A stretch of 64,000 bases of DNA from Acanthococcus lagerstroemiae (Eukaryota > Arthropoda > Insecta > Hemiptera > Eriococcidae): NCBI GenBank assembly GCA_031841125.1, contig CM063112.1, positions 29,352,603 through 29,416,602 on the forward strand, read 5' to 3'. Below, piece by piece: positions 35,240 to 45,959 of the stretch. Position 1 is the stretch's first letter. Each line of letters begins with the position of its first letter. A model generated the notes under the pieces. That model saw only the letters and a list, made by a program, of their open reading frames with translations, made no database searches and had not been told where the DNA came from. Position numbers and translations under genes: made by a program.

Positions 35240-35720
35240 AAAAAGGCTAGATTAGAAAAAATTAATGAAATTTTTGGCTTTTTGATTCCGGAAAAATTGA
35301 AAAATATTTCAGTGGAGGATTTGGAGGGATGTGTCAACAATATAATGAGAAAGTATGCCAATTTTTTCTCAACTGATCTAAAATATAAACTTTTAGTAGT
35401 TTTGTTCAGTTATATACTTCTCTGAACTTGGGGCCATAGATGATGCTTTCATCAACAATAATGGAGACAGCGCAATTGGGTATTTCCAGTTTATATTAAA
35501 ATATAATCTAACGGACAGCTTTCCGGAATTATAGACACTGTTTCTCTGTATTTTTTTGACACTGCCCATTAGAACAGCCAGCGCAGAGCGAGTAATATGA
35601 GTGCACTCAAGCTAATAAAAAATTGTTGAAGAGCATCTTTAGGAGAAGAAAAATTGAATGATTACGCTTTTTTATTCATAGAGAGACAAACAGTCCTAGA
35701 CAGTTGAGTTTAGATGAAAC
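35240..35720 (+). pseudogene. hAT/ZMYM1-like transposase relic
   Basis: Plus-strand translation shows ISVEDLEGCVNNIMRKYANF and KYKLLVVLFSYIL. After several stops come a TASAER-like piece and, in another frame, MSALKLIKNC, RASLGEEKLNDYAFLFIERQ. These are the C-terminal hAT dimerisation motifs. Stops and a frameshift between the two pieces show it is dead. It is a different subfamily copy from the one at 63.1-64 kb. Confidence 0.75.
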
Positions 35721-38249
35721 TATCAAAAATGTTTCGCTGAGAAAAAAAACACAAAGGGTGGCTATAATATAAATATTACTTCCTGTTCATATAATTTTCT
35801 TTTCTTAGATTTTCTTTTTGTAATGATTTTATTTTGTAGATTCAAAACCTATAATAAACAAATAGTTAAAATTTTTTCAATAATTTTTCCTCTGTGAAAG
35901 ATTTTATGGTTGGTATTAAATAATTTTCTAGTACTTACATGAAAACACTATATTCCTATTTACATATTTTTATTTTCCTCAGTTTTCATTTGCAACATAT
36001 TTTTTCAGTCAAAAAAAAAACGGAACGCCATTTTGAATGTGAAAGAGAAAGAATGCAAGGGAGAAAAAGAGAGATTGGGGGTGAAATGGGACTTAAACCT
36101 AAGCTAGCTGCGTGCGTTGACAGCACTGTTAGTATGTTCATTGTATTCTTATCACTTTGGGGTGAATTTTCCAAGGGAATTTTTGCGAATAGATCACCCT
36201 AAACTGATAACAATACATGCAAAACGTTTGCCTATGGTGGCGCTACCTAGGTGAGTTTTAAACATTATTAGTTCTTATAAAATCCGGTAGATATCACGTA
36301 TTTTGCTGTTGAATCGTGCAGAGTCCGAATTTAAATACATAATAATAGAAACCCAAAACAGGAGAATTCCAACCTAGGAAGCGGTGCGTGTTTTAGCCAA
36401 AAAGGAATGGAAAAAATCGAAACGAATAAATTATGAAATCAAAAATGTGCAGATACACCTCTGTCACAAAATGACTAAATATTAATTAAAACCTGCTTAA
36501 CACTTGGACTGTAAACCTAGAAAACATAAGAATTAATGCTAAGGTATACCGAGGAATTTTGTTTTTCTCTACCTATCAGTTTAAGGGAGCATATCTTCGT
36601 TTTTCTTCTTGGATGAACAGCTTCGCATTAAGCTCACTTGTTCATGGTTCATACCCCGGTTAAGGGTTCAAGTTAAAGTCATGTATACCCCCAAGAAGAA
36701 ATAAAGTTAGTTCATTCCTTCTTGCATATTGGACAGTTTTTAAATAATTTCAACCAGAGACTTGTTCAAAATTCACGAAATCAAATTAATCGCTTCAGTT
36801 GGTTTCCTATATTGGCTTTTAATCTATAAATTTATATACGATACCAAATCTTTAAACCAGCTCTAATCGTGGTCGAGAGTTCTTTAAGTATACAGTGTGA
36901 ACTACACACGGCGCATAAAACTACGGTAACAAACCTTGGTCTACCAGAAAAAAAGAGAAATTGCGTACAAAAGTGAAAAGGAAAAATAACGAAAAACCAA
37001 GAGGGTAACATATTATATGTACAAAAAGAAGGAAAGAACGGGCGCCACGGGTGAGCAGGAAAAGAAAGAAATGTAAAAAGCTAACCGAACGTCTAAAATG
37101 CCAAGATGTGTAGAAATAGTCCCCTTCAAAAAGAGGGTCAACAGAATAAAACAATCTATTTTTAATAACTAAGTACTATAATAGCACTCCTATGTCTACC
37201 ACCCACCGTAAATGTGACGGTAATTGAATTGTTTTTTTCAGAAGAAAATGCCAATTTTCTTCCTCGGTTTTAAGAAAAATGAGCATCCAGTCTATGTGTC
37301 TAGTCATAAAATGTTCCAAGTAGGCGAGTTCTTAGTTTACAATTTCCCTTGATGAAACTTCGAGGGATGAGGCTGATACTACTACCACCCGCCCCTCGAT
37401 GGTGTTCTTCACTTGATACTTTTAATCTTAAGTTTAATCGTTTCGAAAAGCGGACCCTCACATCATTGTTGGAAAAACAAAAAATAGAAGAGAAAATCAC
37501 GCCAAGCAACTACTATACAAACATTTCTCGTTTTATTATTTGGATAATACAAAATATAATTATTAATTTCGAACATTTCGAATGATGCGAACTTAAGAAT
37601 AATGATCAATAAGAGAGTAATATTCTAATGACTAACGAACACCTCCCTACTAATCTTTACAGGCCTCTCCGAGACATCTTTCTTCGGGTTGTTACGGAAT
37701 GAAGGGACGACCTATTCAAATTAAAAAACGAGTTTTTTTTCTTCTTAAATATCATCCCAGTTCTCCTTCGCCATTACACCTCCATACCGGTCAGCTCAGC
37801 GGTATAAGTTCTCATTACTGATGCACAGCATTTAGGAGATATGGTTTTATCCAGCTCCAGTCCAATAATATGATATTAAAGGTCACGCAGTAGAGCTTGA
37901 ATTGAGTACTGCTAAGAGAAAAACCGACAACGCAGGACGAACATACAATGTAGCGTCGGCAATGTATCGATTACACAAGGACACAAACATTTCAAATTTT
38001 TTTCCGTTTTAATCGGCACCGGTTGAGAATTCAATTCATTTAATACCGGTAAAATAATTGCGACTAGTCTGATTCACCGGTTGAGACTTGAGAATTTCCC
38101 GTAAAATAGTGGTATACGCTACGAAGGAATCACGACGTCAACCATCGTCATTCGTAAACATGAATGCCAAGAGAAATTTTGTGGAGAATCAAACTTTTCA
38201 AGCATTTTGTTAAGAATCCCATTGGGACAATGGAATTACGATAGAAGGC
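35721..38249. other. No supported gene
   Basis: AT-rich. Open frames of up to 87 codons without domains or splice partners. Confidence 0.45.
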
Positions 38250-38510
38250 GTGATTGCTCCTGAATTGATCGCGGAAAGCGATAATCAACTCAAAATTTGC
38301 AGAACTACGCGTTGGATCCCGCTCAAAAATAATCAATTTTCGACCAACATCACCCTACAGCAATGGCTCCAGGTCGCTGATGGTGTAAAAGTTGATTTTA
38401 TGCAATATAACCTAGCTTATACCGTCCGGTTCCTTGATGAAATTGAGAAAACCAACGTACTGAGTTATATTCCTTCACAGCAGACCCATGTTCAAAATGT
38501 TGAGGCGTGA
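38250..38510 (+). CDS. Possible small coding segment, unrecognised (86 codons)
   Basis: The frame has balanced composition rather than the low-complexity look of random AT-rich frames: ITLQQWLQVADGVKVDFMQY and TVRFLDEIEKTNVLSYIPSQ. It lies just downstream of, and antisense to the 3' flank of, the 473-aa gene. No domain, splice partner or family is recognised. It could be an exon of an unannotated gene or chance. Confidence 0.25.
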   Translation: MIAPELIAESDNQLKICRTTRWIPLKNNQFSTNITLQQWLQVADGVKVDFMQYNLAYTVRFLDEIEKTNVLSYIPSQQTHVQNVEA

Positions 38511-38759
38511 TAAATGAGCATACCAGAATTGCTGAATATTTGTTTTTCGGTTCTGCTAACAACGGTGTATCTGAAAATAAGTATACTAGCCGAACATCAG
38601 AGGGATAACATAACTGGACCGTATGAGCACACAAAAAAAGACCGAGATGAAGGAGGAAAGACATAAGCGAGAAACTTGTACAATAGCTAAAACCGGTCTG
38701 CATGAATCTGTATTCTCGATGATGCCATCGTGGTACTCCACGATACTTCATCCCTGAAT

Positions 38760-40484
38760 TCACGATTCCGTTGACTCATGCCACGTAATATGAATTTCAG
38801 TAGTTTCGATTTCAGGTTCTATTATCACGTCTTCCACACAAGTCTGCGTCGTATCATTTGAGATTACGCTCTCCACGCAACATTCAATTGTAGCGTCTGA
38901 AATCAAACTCTCCTCACTATCGATTGCAGCATCAGGAATTACATTCTCCACGTAATGTTCAATGGTAGCTTCTGAAATCAAGTCCTCCACACACTGATCA
39001 GTGGGGTCTGAAATCACATTCTCCTCGCAAGGTTCAACGGTAACTTCGGAAATCAAGTTTTCCGTACACCGATTAGTAATGTTTGAAATCACTTTCTTCA
39101 CACAACGATCAATTGCTTCTTCTGAAATAACAATATCCTCCACATCACTATCACTCTGAGTACTCAAAATCACGTCCTGTACACAATGGCCGCCCATCTT
39201 TTCTGAAACCGTCTTCTCTGCAGTACGATTATTGGTGGGTTTTTTCTGTTTAAGAAAAGACAGATTAAATTGTGTTTTGAAAATCTTTCGGTACGTCTCC
39301 AAACACACAGGTTTCTTCCCATCGTTTTCGCACTTGCGAGCAAACGAACGATACATAATATTCAAGTTCAAATCATGGGAGAGAAAGCCTTTGCCTTGGT
39401 GCGAGCGACGGCGGTCTACGAATACAACTGGATATGAATTTATATGCTCTTTGATATAATCGATGGTTTCCTTGGACAGGGCATGCTTCGGAGTGTTTTT
39501 GCCTCGCCTCTCATCTTCCAAAATACCAAACTCTTTTCGTTTCGAACAAATAGTAGCAACGAATTGCGGTGACACGCTGAACAGTTGGCAAAAGAACGAA
39601 CGACAGACAGTATGCCTTTTCCCATTTTTCTTCACCAGATAGTAACAACGTGAGCAGGACCTCCGAGAATGTTCGTTCTTGGTGCGAACTCGTTTCACTT
39701 CTTGTTCGTGGATCAGTGTCGATAAATAATGCCGTTTGGTCTGCGTGTCAAGTTGCCAAAACCTCACGAACATCTCGTGAAGATCACTTTCTTCGAAATG
39801 AGAGGAGCACTGTGGTTTACACCCGCGGCAAGTAGGAATATTAAACGTTTTCGCAGGCCTTAGTTTACCCGATGTGGAAATGTGCTCTTGCCCGGTTTGG
39901 TACAACATTTTGCGAGCATTTTGTTTCCAGGAACTGGGATCTGCACATCTTCCTCGCTTCCGAACTAAAATGAAATGTTACAAATAGAGGTCATCCAACA
40001 TCTGAGTGCACGACGTACTATCGAAGCATTTTGTTTTATAATACTCACTTCCAGAAAGAGGGTCTTTGTTCGGTTCACCATGGGGAGAGTCGGCAGTTAC
40101 ATCCACGCCTGTAATATAATGCATTATAAGTTCAAATTCTATAATACGTTGATACATTTCGCAATATTATACTATCCGGCGATGGGCGAATGATTTTGTT
40201 AGTATCGATTGGCACTTACCAGACTCGGAAAATGAAGCCCCAGGTTCAGTGCTGGGGTCTGAATCTGACGTTTCCACATTCGAATTGTCATCCGTTTCAT
40301 CGACTTCTTCAATTACAATGTAATGACAAATACTCGGGTCTAAACCTGTACGAAGTAAGCGAAGAAGTTCAACATTCTAAGTTTCAAATAATGGGTGGAC
40401 TTTGATCCGATTCCATTAGTGGTCTTCGCTAGTATTACATATTATGTACTTACAGTACTCATTATACTCATCATCAGACGTCAT
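38760..40484 (-). CDS. Transposase-derived putative DNA-binding protein with C-terminal repeat array (473 aa, 4 exons)
   Basis: Exons 40484-40454, 40345-40220, 40108-40049 and 39964-38760 join through GT/AG introns into 473 codons. Residues 1-85 are acidic (MTSDDEYNEYC, EEVDETDDN). From about residue 86 the protein follows a family I know only as uncharacterised, transposase-like arthropod proteins: a basic RKRGR start, SSWKQNARK, a Cys cluster (CRGCKPQC), an aromatic FVRFWQL block, VCRSFF, an ERRGKN turn, IKEHINSYP, and ETYRKIFKTQFNLSF. In the full-length family a metal-binding Cys cluster and a longer C-terminal part follow. Here they are absent and residues 334-461 are a degenerate short repeat. 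The intact multi-exon frame and divergent neighbour suggest a host gene rather than a decaying transposon. Function unknown; DNA binding is inferred. Confidence 0.85.
38799..39182 (-). repeat. In-frame protein repeat array, about 10 units of 11-14 residues
   Basis: The 3' part of the 473-aa gene encodes successive variants of CVEDLISEATIE and CVENVISDxTxx. Successive units include VEDIVISEEAIDR, CVKKVISNITNR, CTENLISEVTVEP, CEENVISDPTDQ, CVEDLISEATIEH, YVENVIPDAAI, EESLISDATIEC, CVESVISNDTTQT and CVEDVIIEPEIET. The DNA shows the same period. Most units keep a Cys or Tyr at position 1 and Ile-Ser near the middle. Confidence 0.85.
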
Positions 40485-41724
40485 AATTTGTCGGGTGATT
40501 TTCAATTTCCGGAGTATAAATAGCCCTGTAGCGGCTCTATAGCTGGTAGCTCTTGTTGGCGCGGTATTGACACTCGACAGTAAGCACTTGATAATCTGGA
40601 ACTGTGATAATGTAATAGAGTAGTTCAGATTAGAGAGATAGCTTACTTAGCGTATGAATATAGCTTGACTGCAATGGCAAAGTATAGATTATGTAGCATG
40701 ATACTCCGAAGTTTCATACAACATGGATTTCAGAAATTACTCCACTAAGGACAGTAAATGACTTACCCTAGTACTCAGCGGTTGAAGAACTTGAAAATTT
40801 CCATTTTACAAAAATGATAAGATACTAGCAGTATAACATCATAATCATAGTCTGCCATAGTGCCATTGCCACGGCCATAATGCATAATAGGCTGATGAGT
40901 GTTGCCAAATTATGGAATGATCAGGAAATTTCAGATTGTATAATCTATTTGGTAACACTGTAACGACGAAGTGCTTTTCTTATTTGTTCGAGAAAAAGAT
41001 CTTTAAATTCAGTAACTTTTAAGTTCTTATTATAGAATTTGATGGAATCACAACATTACGCCCTCTAGTCTCTAGTGTTGTCTTTGATAGCAGTGCAGCC
41101 ACATAATAAGATTACCAACATAAATAATAATATTCTTGAGTAGTGCTGGTTATCTTGTTCTTGGATCTTGGATGAGCTTTTGAGCTTTTCAGAATTCAGA
41201 TCCTATCATCAGATACAAGTGGTGAAATGTGAGTATTCATTAGCAGTTTCTATTGATTTACCTATTTCTTTGCAGTCACAATGAATAATAGAAGATGAAA
41301 CCGCTACATTGGGTATACATATTATATTCCTGTGATTCAATTTCTAGTTGGCCGAAGTATTTATATGAAGCCGCTAGAACAGGTACCATAGATCGGATAG
41401 ACTGATGCATGTGCTCTCATCGAACTGCCGGTATCAGTAGCTTCCTCCCAAATGATTCGCTATGAGGTGAGGACATTAATTATTCTTTAAGGAGGATTTC
41501 ACCTGCTGCTGCTTCTGTTTTCGGCTTCCTGAAAATGGACTATTGTTAGTTGATAATTGTTTCCGTTGAATACTGTCAGCTAATTTAGTGCTTGAGAGTG
41601 AGAATTCTAGTGAATTAGTACACTACAGGTATTACAGTATGATTCTTTGAACTGATATTCACTGTAGTCGCTGGATTCGGTTTATCCATTTATCTTCCTT
41701 ACTCGAATTCAAAGTCTATTTGGT
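40485..41724. other. Shared upstream region of two divergent transposase-derived genes
   Basis: 1.24 kb between the start codons of the minus-strand 473-aa gene and the plus-strand psq/CENP-B-like gene. No transposon ends seen in it. A TATTTATA word lies about 30 bp upstream of the minus-strand ATG, probably too close to serve as a TATA box for the annotated start. Confidence 0.5.
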
Positions 41725-41902
41725 ATGTTTTACAGCGCCAGGCAGCATAGATATACCGTTGACGCTGTTAGATCAGCTCTATCTGCAATTAGAGATGACA
41801 ATGTTCCTATTAAACATGCAGCTCGGATACATAATATTCCTACCTCTACGTTACGTGACAAACTATTCGGAAAGTCTGCCGAAGACAACATTTCAAAACG
41901 AG
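41725..41902 (+). CDS. Exon 1 of the Pipsqueak/CENP-B-like gene
   Basis: Encodes MFYSARQHRYTVDAVRSALS and the rest of the psq helix-turn-helix, ending SKRG across the splice. The donor is G|GTAGTT (weak at +4 to +6). Confidence 0.85.
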
Positions 41903-43747
41903 GTAGTTAATTATCTTAGTTTTACTTCTTGAATGAACTCGTCGATTGTAATGTTCGTAGGAAAATGTAAATTGATTGCACCAATTAGTATATTGCAAAT
42001 GTACTTCGCACTGGTTGAGAGAACGCTGAGTGTAAGAATTTGCTAAGTTTAGCCAAGTCACATTGGAATAATCTGCCAGAATTTCTTGATTAGGACTTCA
42101 TATAAAATGTACTGGCAAACTGGTCTAACCGAAATGTGACTGCCACTTCTTAAATGGGAAAGTACTAGAGTATAATTTTTTAAAGAAATATTTTCGAGCT
42201 TGCTGATAGAACTGAACATTATAAAGAATGCCCATAACATCCTTGATGATGCTCGGAAAAAGTAGTTAAAATCAGAAATGTTTGGTAAATTGACCAGAGA
42301 ATATTCTTGACACCTGTTCGTTACTGCTGAGCGTTTTTTTCTGAAAAGTATTCTCTTGACCCTTGTAACTGGAACGGGGTAATCCCAAATTTATTCACGG
42401 TCTCAAAAATACCTTACAAGCAAAAAAGAAGAAAAAATTTCCTCTTGTACAAATTTACCATAAAGGCCGAGTAAGTGCATAGTTCAACTTTCCTCCACTT
42501 AGCAGGCTTCTGAATCTAAGTCCCATCATTATTGAAAAATAAAATTATATAAGCTTTATGAAATTACAAGAGAGCTAAGCTACAAAGCAGGGACATGTCA
42601 TATCAACTTTAGTGGGAGGAAAGGAGAGAGGCTCTGAATTTTTGAATGAAAATGTTTTACCAACTAGCTGACATACTGAACAGCTTGGAATTGAAAAAAA
42701 TAATAATAAATAAATAAATTCAAAAAATACCTCCCTTTTCTCCGAAAGGTCGATAAAAACAGAACTCTTTTGTCAATTTGTAAACTTGTTAAAATGCTTG
42801 AAAAAACGTATTCGAGATTTTGTTGAATTTATCAACTAATGAAAGTGTTTTTAGGGGAAGCTTCCCCCAGCCTTCCTTGCCTTCGATGCGTCTCTGCTTT
42901 AGAGACTTTGACTATCTGTACGTGGGGGATATGGGAATAAGATAGCTATTTAAACAGTCTGAAAGCTGAGCTCTAAACCAGAAGCTCTTCCTTTTAAAAA
43001 GGAGCTGAGTCTCAGAGCATCAGCTTTTGACATTTGATCGTCGTACCAAAAATGCGGAACTCAAAGTAAGTTGGCTACCTCTGGTACGTACTATCTTCTT
43101 TTTCTCAAGTTCTACTTCAGCAGATTATTTCACTGTTTCATTTTTTCCCTGCTTATTTAGGTCCCGGTTGCTTGTTGGGGATCGAATTGGAGAGAAAATT
43201 GCTCAATTGGATTCACGACTGCGGTACGCGCGGCTTAGTGTTATTCCGGAGTACTGTATTAAAACGTGTACGCGAATTGATCGACGAAAACCCGCGAATA
43301 AAGATGAAAACTACGGAGGATTTTCCCAGTAGAAGCTGGTTTTATTCTTTTCTGCGGCGACATCCGGAGATAGTCGAACAGCATCCGCAATTATTCGCTC
43401 GGCAATCGAAAACTAGAAAAGACGATGCAAATTTGGCTTCGGACAGCGAAATCGAATTTATCAGTTGCGAAACAGTAGACCTTTCAAATGCTGTGCAGTC
43501 CGATGTAGTTGTTTGTCCAAAAACAAGACAAGACGAGGTTGAAGAATTGCTGCCTTCTGGCGTGGTTGATCTTTTTCGATCGTGTTATGAAGAACACGGC
43601 GATGAATGGGTTGGTCCGGTAGCTCATACCACTGCTTATAGTATTTGGTTGAAAGCCAAGAAGGAAATATTGGGAGGACGTCCGAAATCCGGAAAAGGTA
43701 GAAAACCGAAATTAAATCGTGTGCGGAGGAAGAAGTTGAAAAGATGA
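41725..43747 (+). CDS. Pipsqueak HTH + CENP-B/Tc5-type HTH protein without transposase domain (254 aa, 2 exons)
   Basis: Exons 41725-41902 and 43161-43747 join in phase (CGA G|GT CCC) to give 254 residues. Residues about 8-50 are a Pipsqueak HTH (YTVDAVRSALSAIRDDNVPI then KHAARIHNIPTSTLRDKLFG). After the splice, GPGCLLGIELERKLLNWIHD begins a CENP-B/Tc5-type DNA-binding domain ending RSWFYSFLRRHPEI. This domain order is typical of pogo/Tigger transposases and proteins derived from them. The DDE catalytic domain that should follow is missing. Instead there is an acidic linker, a block EVEELLPSGVVDLFRSCYEE ending YSIWLKAKKEI, and a very basic tail (GRPKSGKGRKPKLNRVRRKK). Predicted nuclear DNA-binding protein, probably domesticated. 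A further 5' exon cannot be excluded. Confidence 0.87.
43161..43747 (+). CDS. Exon 2 of the Pipsqueak/CENP-B-like gene
   Basis: Follows a pyrimidine-rich acceptor (CTTATTTAG). Encodes the CENP-B/Tc5-type HTH, a Glu-rich linker, a conserved-looking LxxLFxxxY/IWLK module and the basic C-terminus. The stop codon is at 43745-43747. Confidence 0.87.
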
Positions 43748-44242
43748 CACAGATTTATCTGGAATTATGATGTATAGTTTAGTACCGCCAACTGGACTAA
43801 TTATGATGAAGTATCGTGATGATTTATTCAAATGTTTCTGTTTGTAAGATGTTCAGTTTTTCTGGAATAAGTATTACTGTATTTTTATTGTGCGAGTGAT
43901 TCAGAAATTCAGCTTCTGCGTTTTGTGACTGAACACTATCACGAATGCCCGTGAAATACTTGATACGAGTATATTATGCAACGTCTAATTGACCATCCTC
44001 CATCCTTGGAACGGTTTCAGTTTATTCCAGTTGGGATTTACCTGCAAGCTGCAACCGCTCCTTTTGCTCTCTGCACCGCGTTTCAAATCCACCATACATG
44101 TACAGAGCCAAAACAGTAAATGCAACAGCGCGTCTGTGATCAGTGAGCTGATCATGACAATGGTAAGATCAGCGGTTGGTTGCGCCGTTCCGGCTTCAAA
44201 TTTTTTGTCCGTCCACTCAGGGCCCCAAAGATTTGTCGTTTT
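43748..44242. other. 3' flank of the psq/CENP-B-like gene, no further gene
   Basis: Follows the stop codon at 43747. No recognisable feature before the SINE. Confidence 0.45.
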
Positions 44243-44250
44243 GCTCCGGG

Positions 44251-44489
44251 TATTTTTTTTTCTTTTTTTTTTTTTAATAATTTGCTCTCAGCCCGAGCCG
44301 TGGAATCCGCCTTTTCGAGCATCACCTCAGAGACGTCGAGGAGGCGGTTGGGGCTATTTTAGCCCTCTTCCCTTCTGGCCGAGAACCTAGCCTAGGTCGA
44401 AATCTGGCAAGTTGCTCCGTGGGCTCAAACCTGAGACCTCCGGATTCCGAGACCCAACGCGCTATCCACTCGGCCAACCAGACCCGTAC
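44251..44489 (-). mobile_element. tRNA-derived SINE, full length, with duplicated flanks
   Basis: On the minus strand: head GGTCTGGTTGGCCGAGTGGA (A box), TCAGGTTTGAGCCC (B box), then CGACCTAGGCTAGG, GGCCAGAAGGGAAGAG, GACGTCTCTGAGGTGATGCT, GGCGGATTCCACGGCTCGGG, TGAGAGCAAA and an A-rich tail. GCTCCGGG flanks both sides (44243-44250, 44490-44497). It is followed directly by the CAGGGTGTCC terminus of a hAT-like element. Confidence 0.9.
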
Positions 44490-44497
44490 GCTCCGGG

Positions 44498-44600
44498 CAG
44501 GGTGTCCATTCTCTGGAAAACCTGGAAAAGTCAAGGAATTATGGAATTTTCAGCATTTTTCACCTAAAAGTCAGGGAATTTTGTAAAAAAAATCGACTGC
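44498..44600. mobile_element. hAT-like element end (CAGGGTGTCCATT... GGAAAAGTCA)
   Basis: CAGGGTGTCCATTCTCTGGA, AAACCTGGAAAAGTCAAGGA and AAAGTCAGGGAATTTTG are typical of a widespread hAT-like miniature family. A related inverted end (AAAATGGACACCC) lies at 47062-47074. Confidence 0.65.
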
Positions 44601-44879
44601 GAAATTCTGTAGTATTTCAAACAAATCCTATTTGTTATTAAAAAAAAAAAATCCTTCGCTTCGCTCAAGCAATTTTCTTACCTTTTTTGTTTCACAGGAG
44701 AAGGGTGTGGGTAATACAACCCCCTCTCCATCGGAGTAGTAGATACAGAGTGTGTTGGTGTGATGAAATCGTTTTCATGGTATTGGTTTCGCGTCTACAT
44801 CTTTCTATTAAGGGTGCTATACACTTAACGTGTTTCTTATTTCGTGACTTTTCACGAACCATTTCACAAAAAATATGAC

Positions 44880-45509
44880 CAGGGAAAATTATTTTATGTT
44901 TCGACATATTTTTCCTATTGATTCATATAGGGAATATCCATCATATCCTTATGATTCATGTGATATGCAGTCAATTGGACCCAACTTGATTGGACATATT
45001 TTGACATATTTTGCTATTAAAAGCATATAAATGCATATTTGTATTATTTTCCTCGTTTTTTGGGCATATTTTGGGAATATTTGGCCATCTGGGATCCTTT
45101 TCGGGAATATTTATACTTTTCTGCTGGAAAACAATAAAAATATCTGAAAATTCGATAGGAAATGAAATGACAGAAACTGGTTGGTTGTACATTAGCGCTC
45201 CTACATTTTTTCATGGTTCAAATCCGAATGCGGATGTGAAGTTGTACTTCTGAATTATGTTATCTGTGGCATGTGTTGATTTCTTTATCTGTGATGGACC
45301 AAGTTTTTGTGTTTGTAATTTTTGACCATAGACATGGTGTCACAATTATTCAGCTTGGAAAGTCTTACATTTTGATACCTATACTGTGTTACTGAATATT
45401 TTGAGCATATTTTACACGTGAGGGAATATTTTGACATATTTTGGCCTTTTTTGGAGAATATAATATTCGCATATTTCACTGTTCTTAGGACATAAAATAA
45501 TTTTCCCTG
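44880..45509. mobile_element. 630-bp hAT-like element, perfect 20-bp TIRs and exact 8-bp duplication
   Basis: Starts CAGGGAAAATTATTTTATGT and ends with its exact complement. It is flanked by AATATGAC at 44872-44879 and 45510-45517. The interior repeats GACATATTTTG and GGGAATATTT many times. No transposase, so non-autonomous. The intact termini suggest recent mobility. Confidence 0.93.
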
Positions 45510-45802
45510 AATATGACGAAACGCGTCTCCCAATATCAGCTGTTTCGTGTTTTCATCTCATCCTGTTCGCGAGACTTTGAAAATCGGCGCGAAAAGACGC
45601 GAATATGAAAAACTATTCGGTCTAGCTTCTCTCCCCAGTGTAAAGATTTTTTTGAGGAAGTCGTAATGGAAGGAAATTTTGAAAACCAATGATTTCACCT
45701 TCTGGGACATCCTGCCATCGGGTTTTGCTTTGGTTCCCCTCTCCTTCGCAAATGTAGAGAAGAGTGAATGAAAGGGACTTCCGAGCTTTTGGGGGAAGAG
45801 CA

Positions 45803-45957
45803 GTGGCCAGCTAGGGTTTTCTCAAAGGGGGGGAGGCAAAATAAGATTTTTAAGGGAGAAAAAGTCGAAAACTGAGAGGTATCTTTTACAAATCGCCGAT
45901 ATCAGAAAACTATGTAAAAATATTGGGGGCACGTGTCCCCCCTGACGCTATATCACT
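45803..45957. mobile_element. GTGGC(G)TAGC miniature element, second copy
   Basis: Left CAGTGGCCAGCTAGGGTTTT, right GACGCTATATCACTG. Shares AAGGGAGAAAAAGTCGAAAA with the copy at 14831. Flanks GGGAAGAG / GGGAAAGA are an imperfect duplication. Confidence 0.7.
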
Positions 45958-45959
45958 GG

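Noticed and set aside
40512..40521. TATTTATA as TATA box of the 473-aa gene
   Set aside because: It lies only about 30 bp upstream of the start codon, which would leave essentially no 5' UTR.
41720..41932. Alternative frame overlapping the psq exon (70 codons)
   Set aside because: The neighbouring frame at 41725 encodes the recognisable Pipsqueak HTH, so this one is a shadow.
44400..44489. Possible tRNA-Leu/Ser-like gene (GGCCGAGTGG, GGTTTGAGCCC)
   Set aside because: Same SINE family with A-rich tail and duplicated flanks, so a retroelement head and not a tRNA gene.
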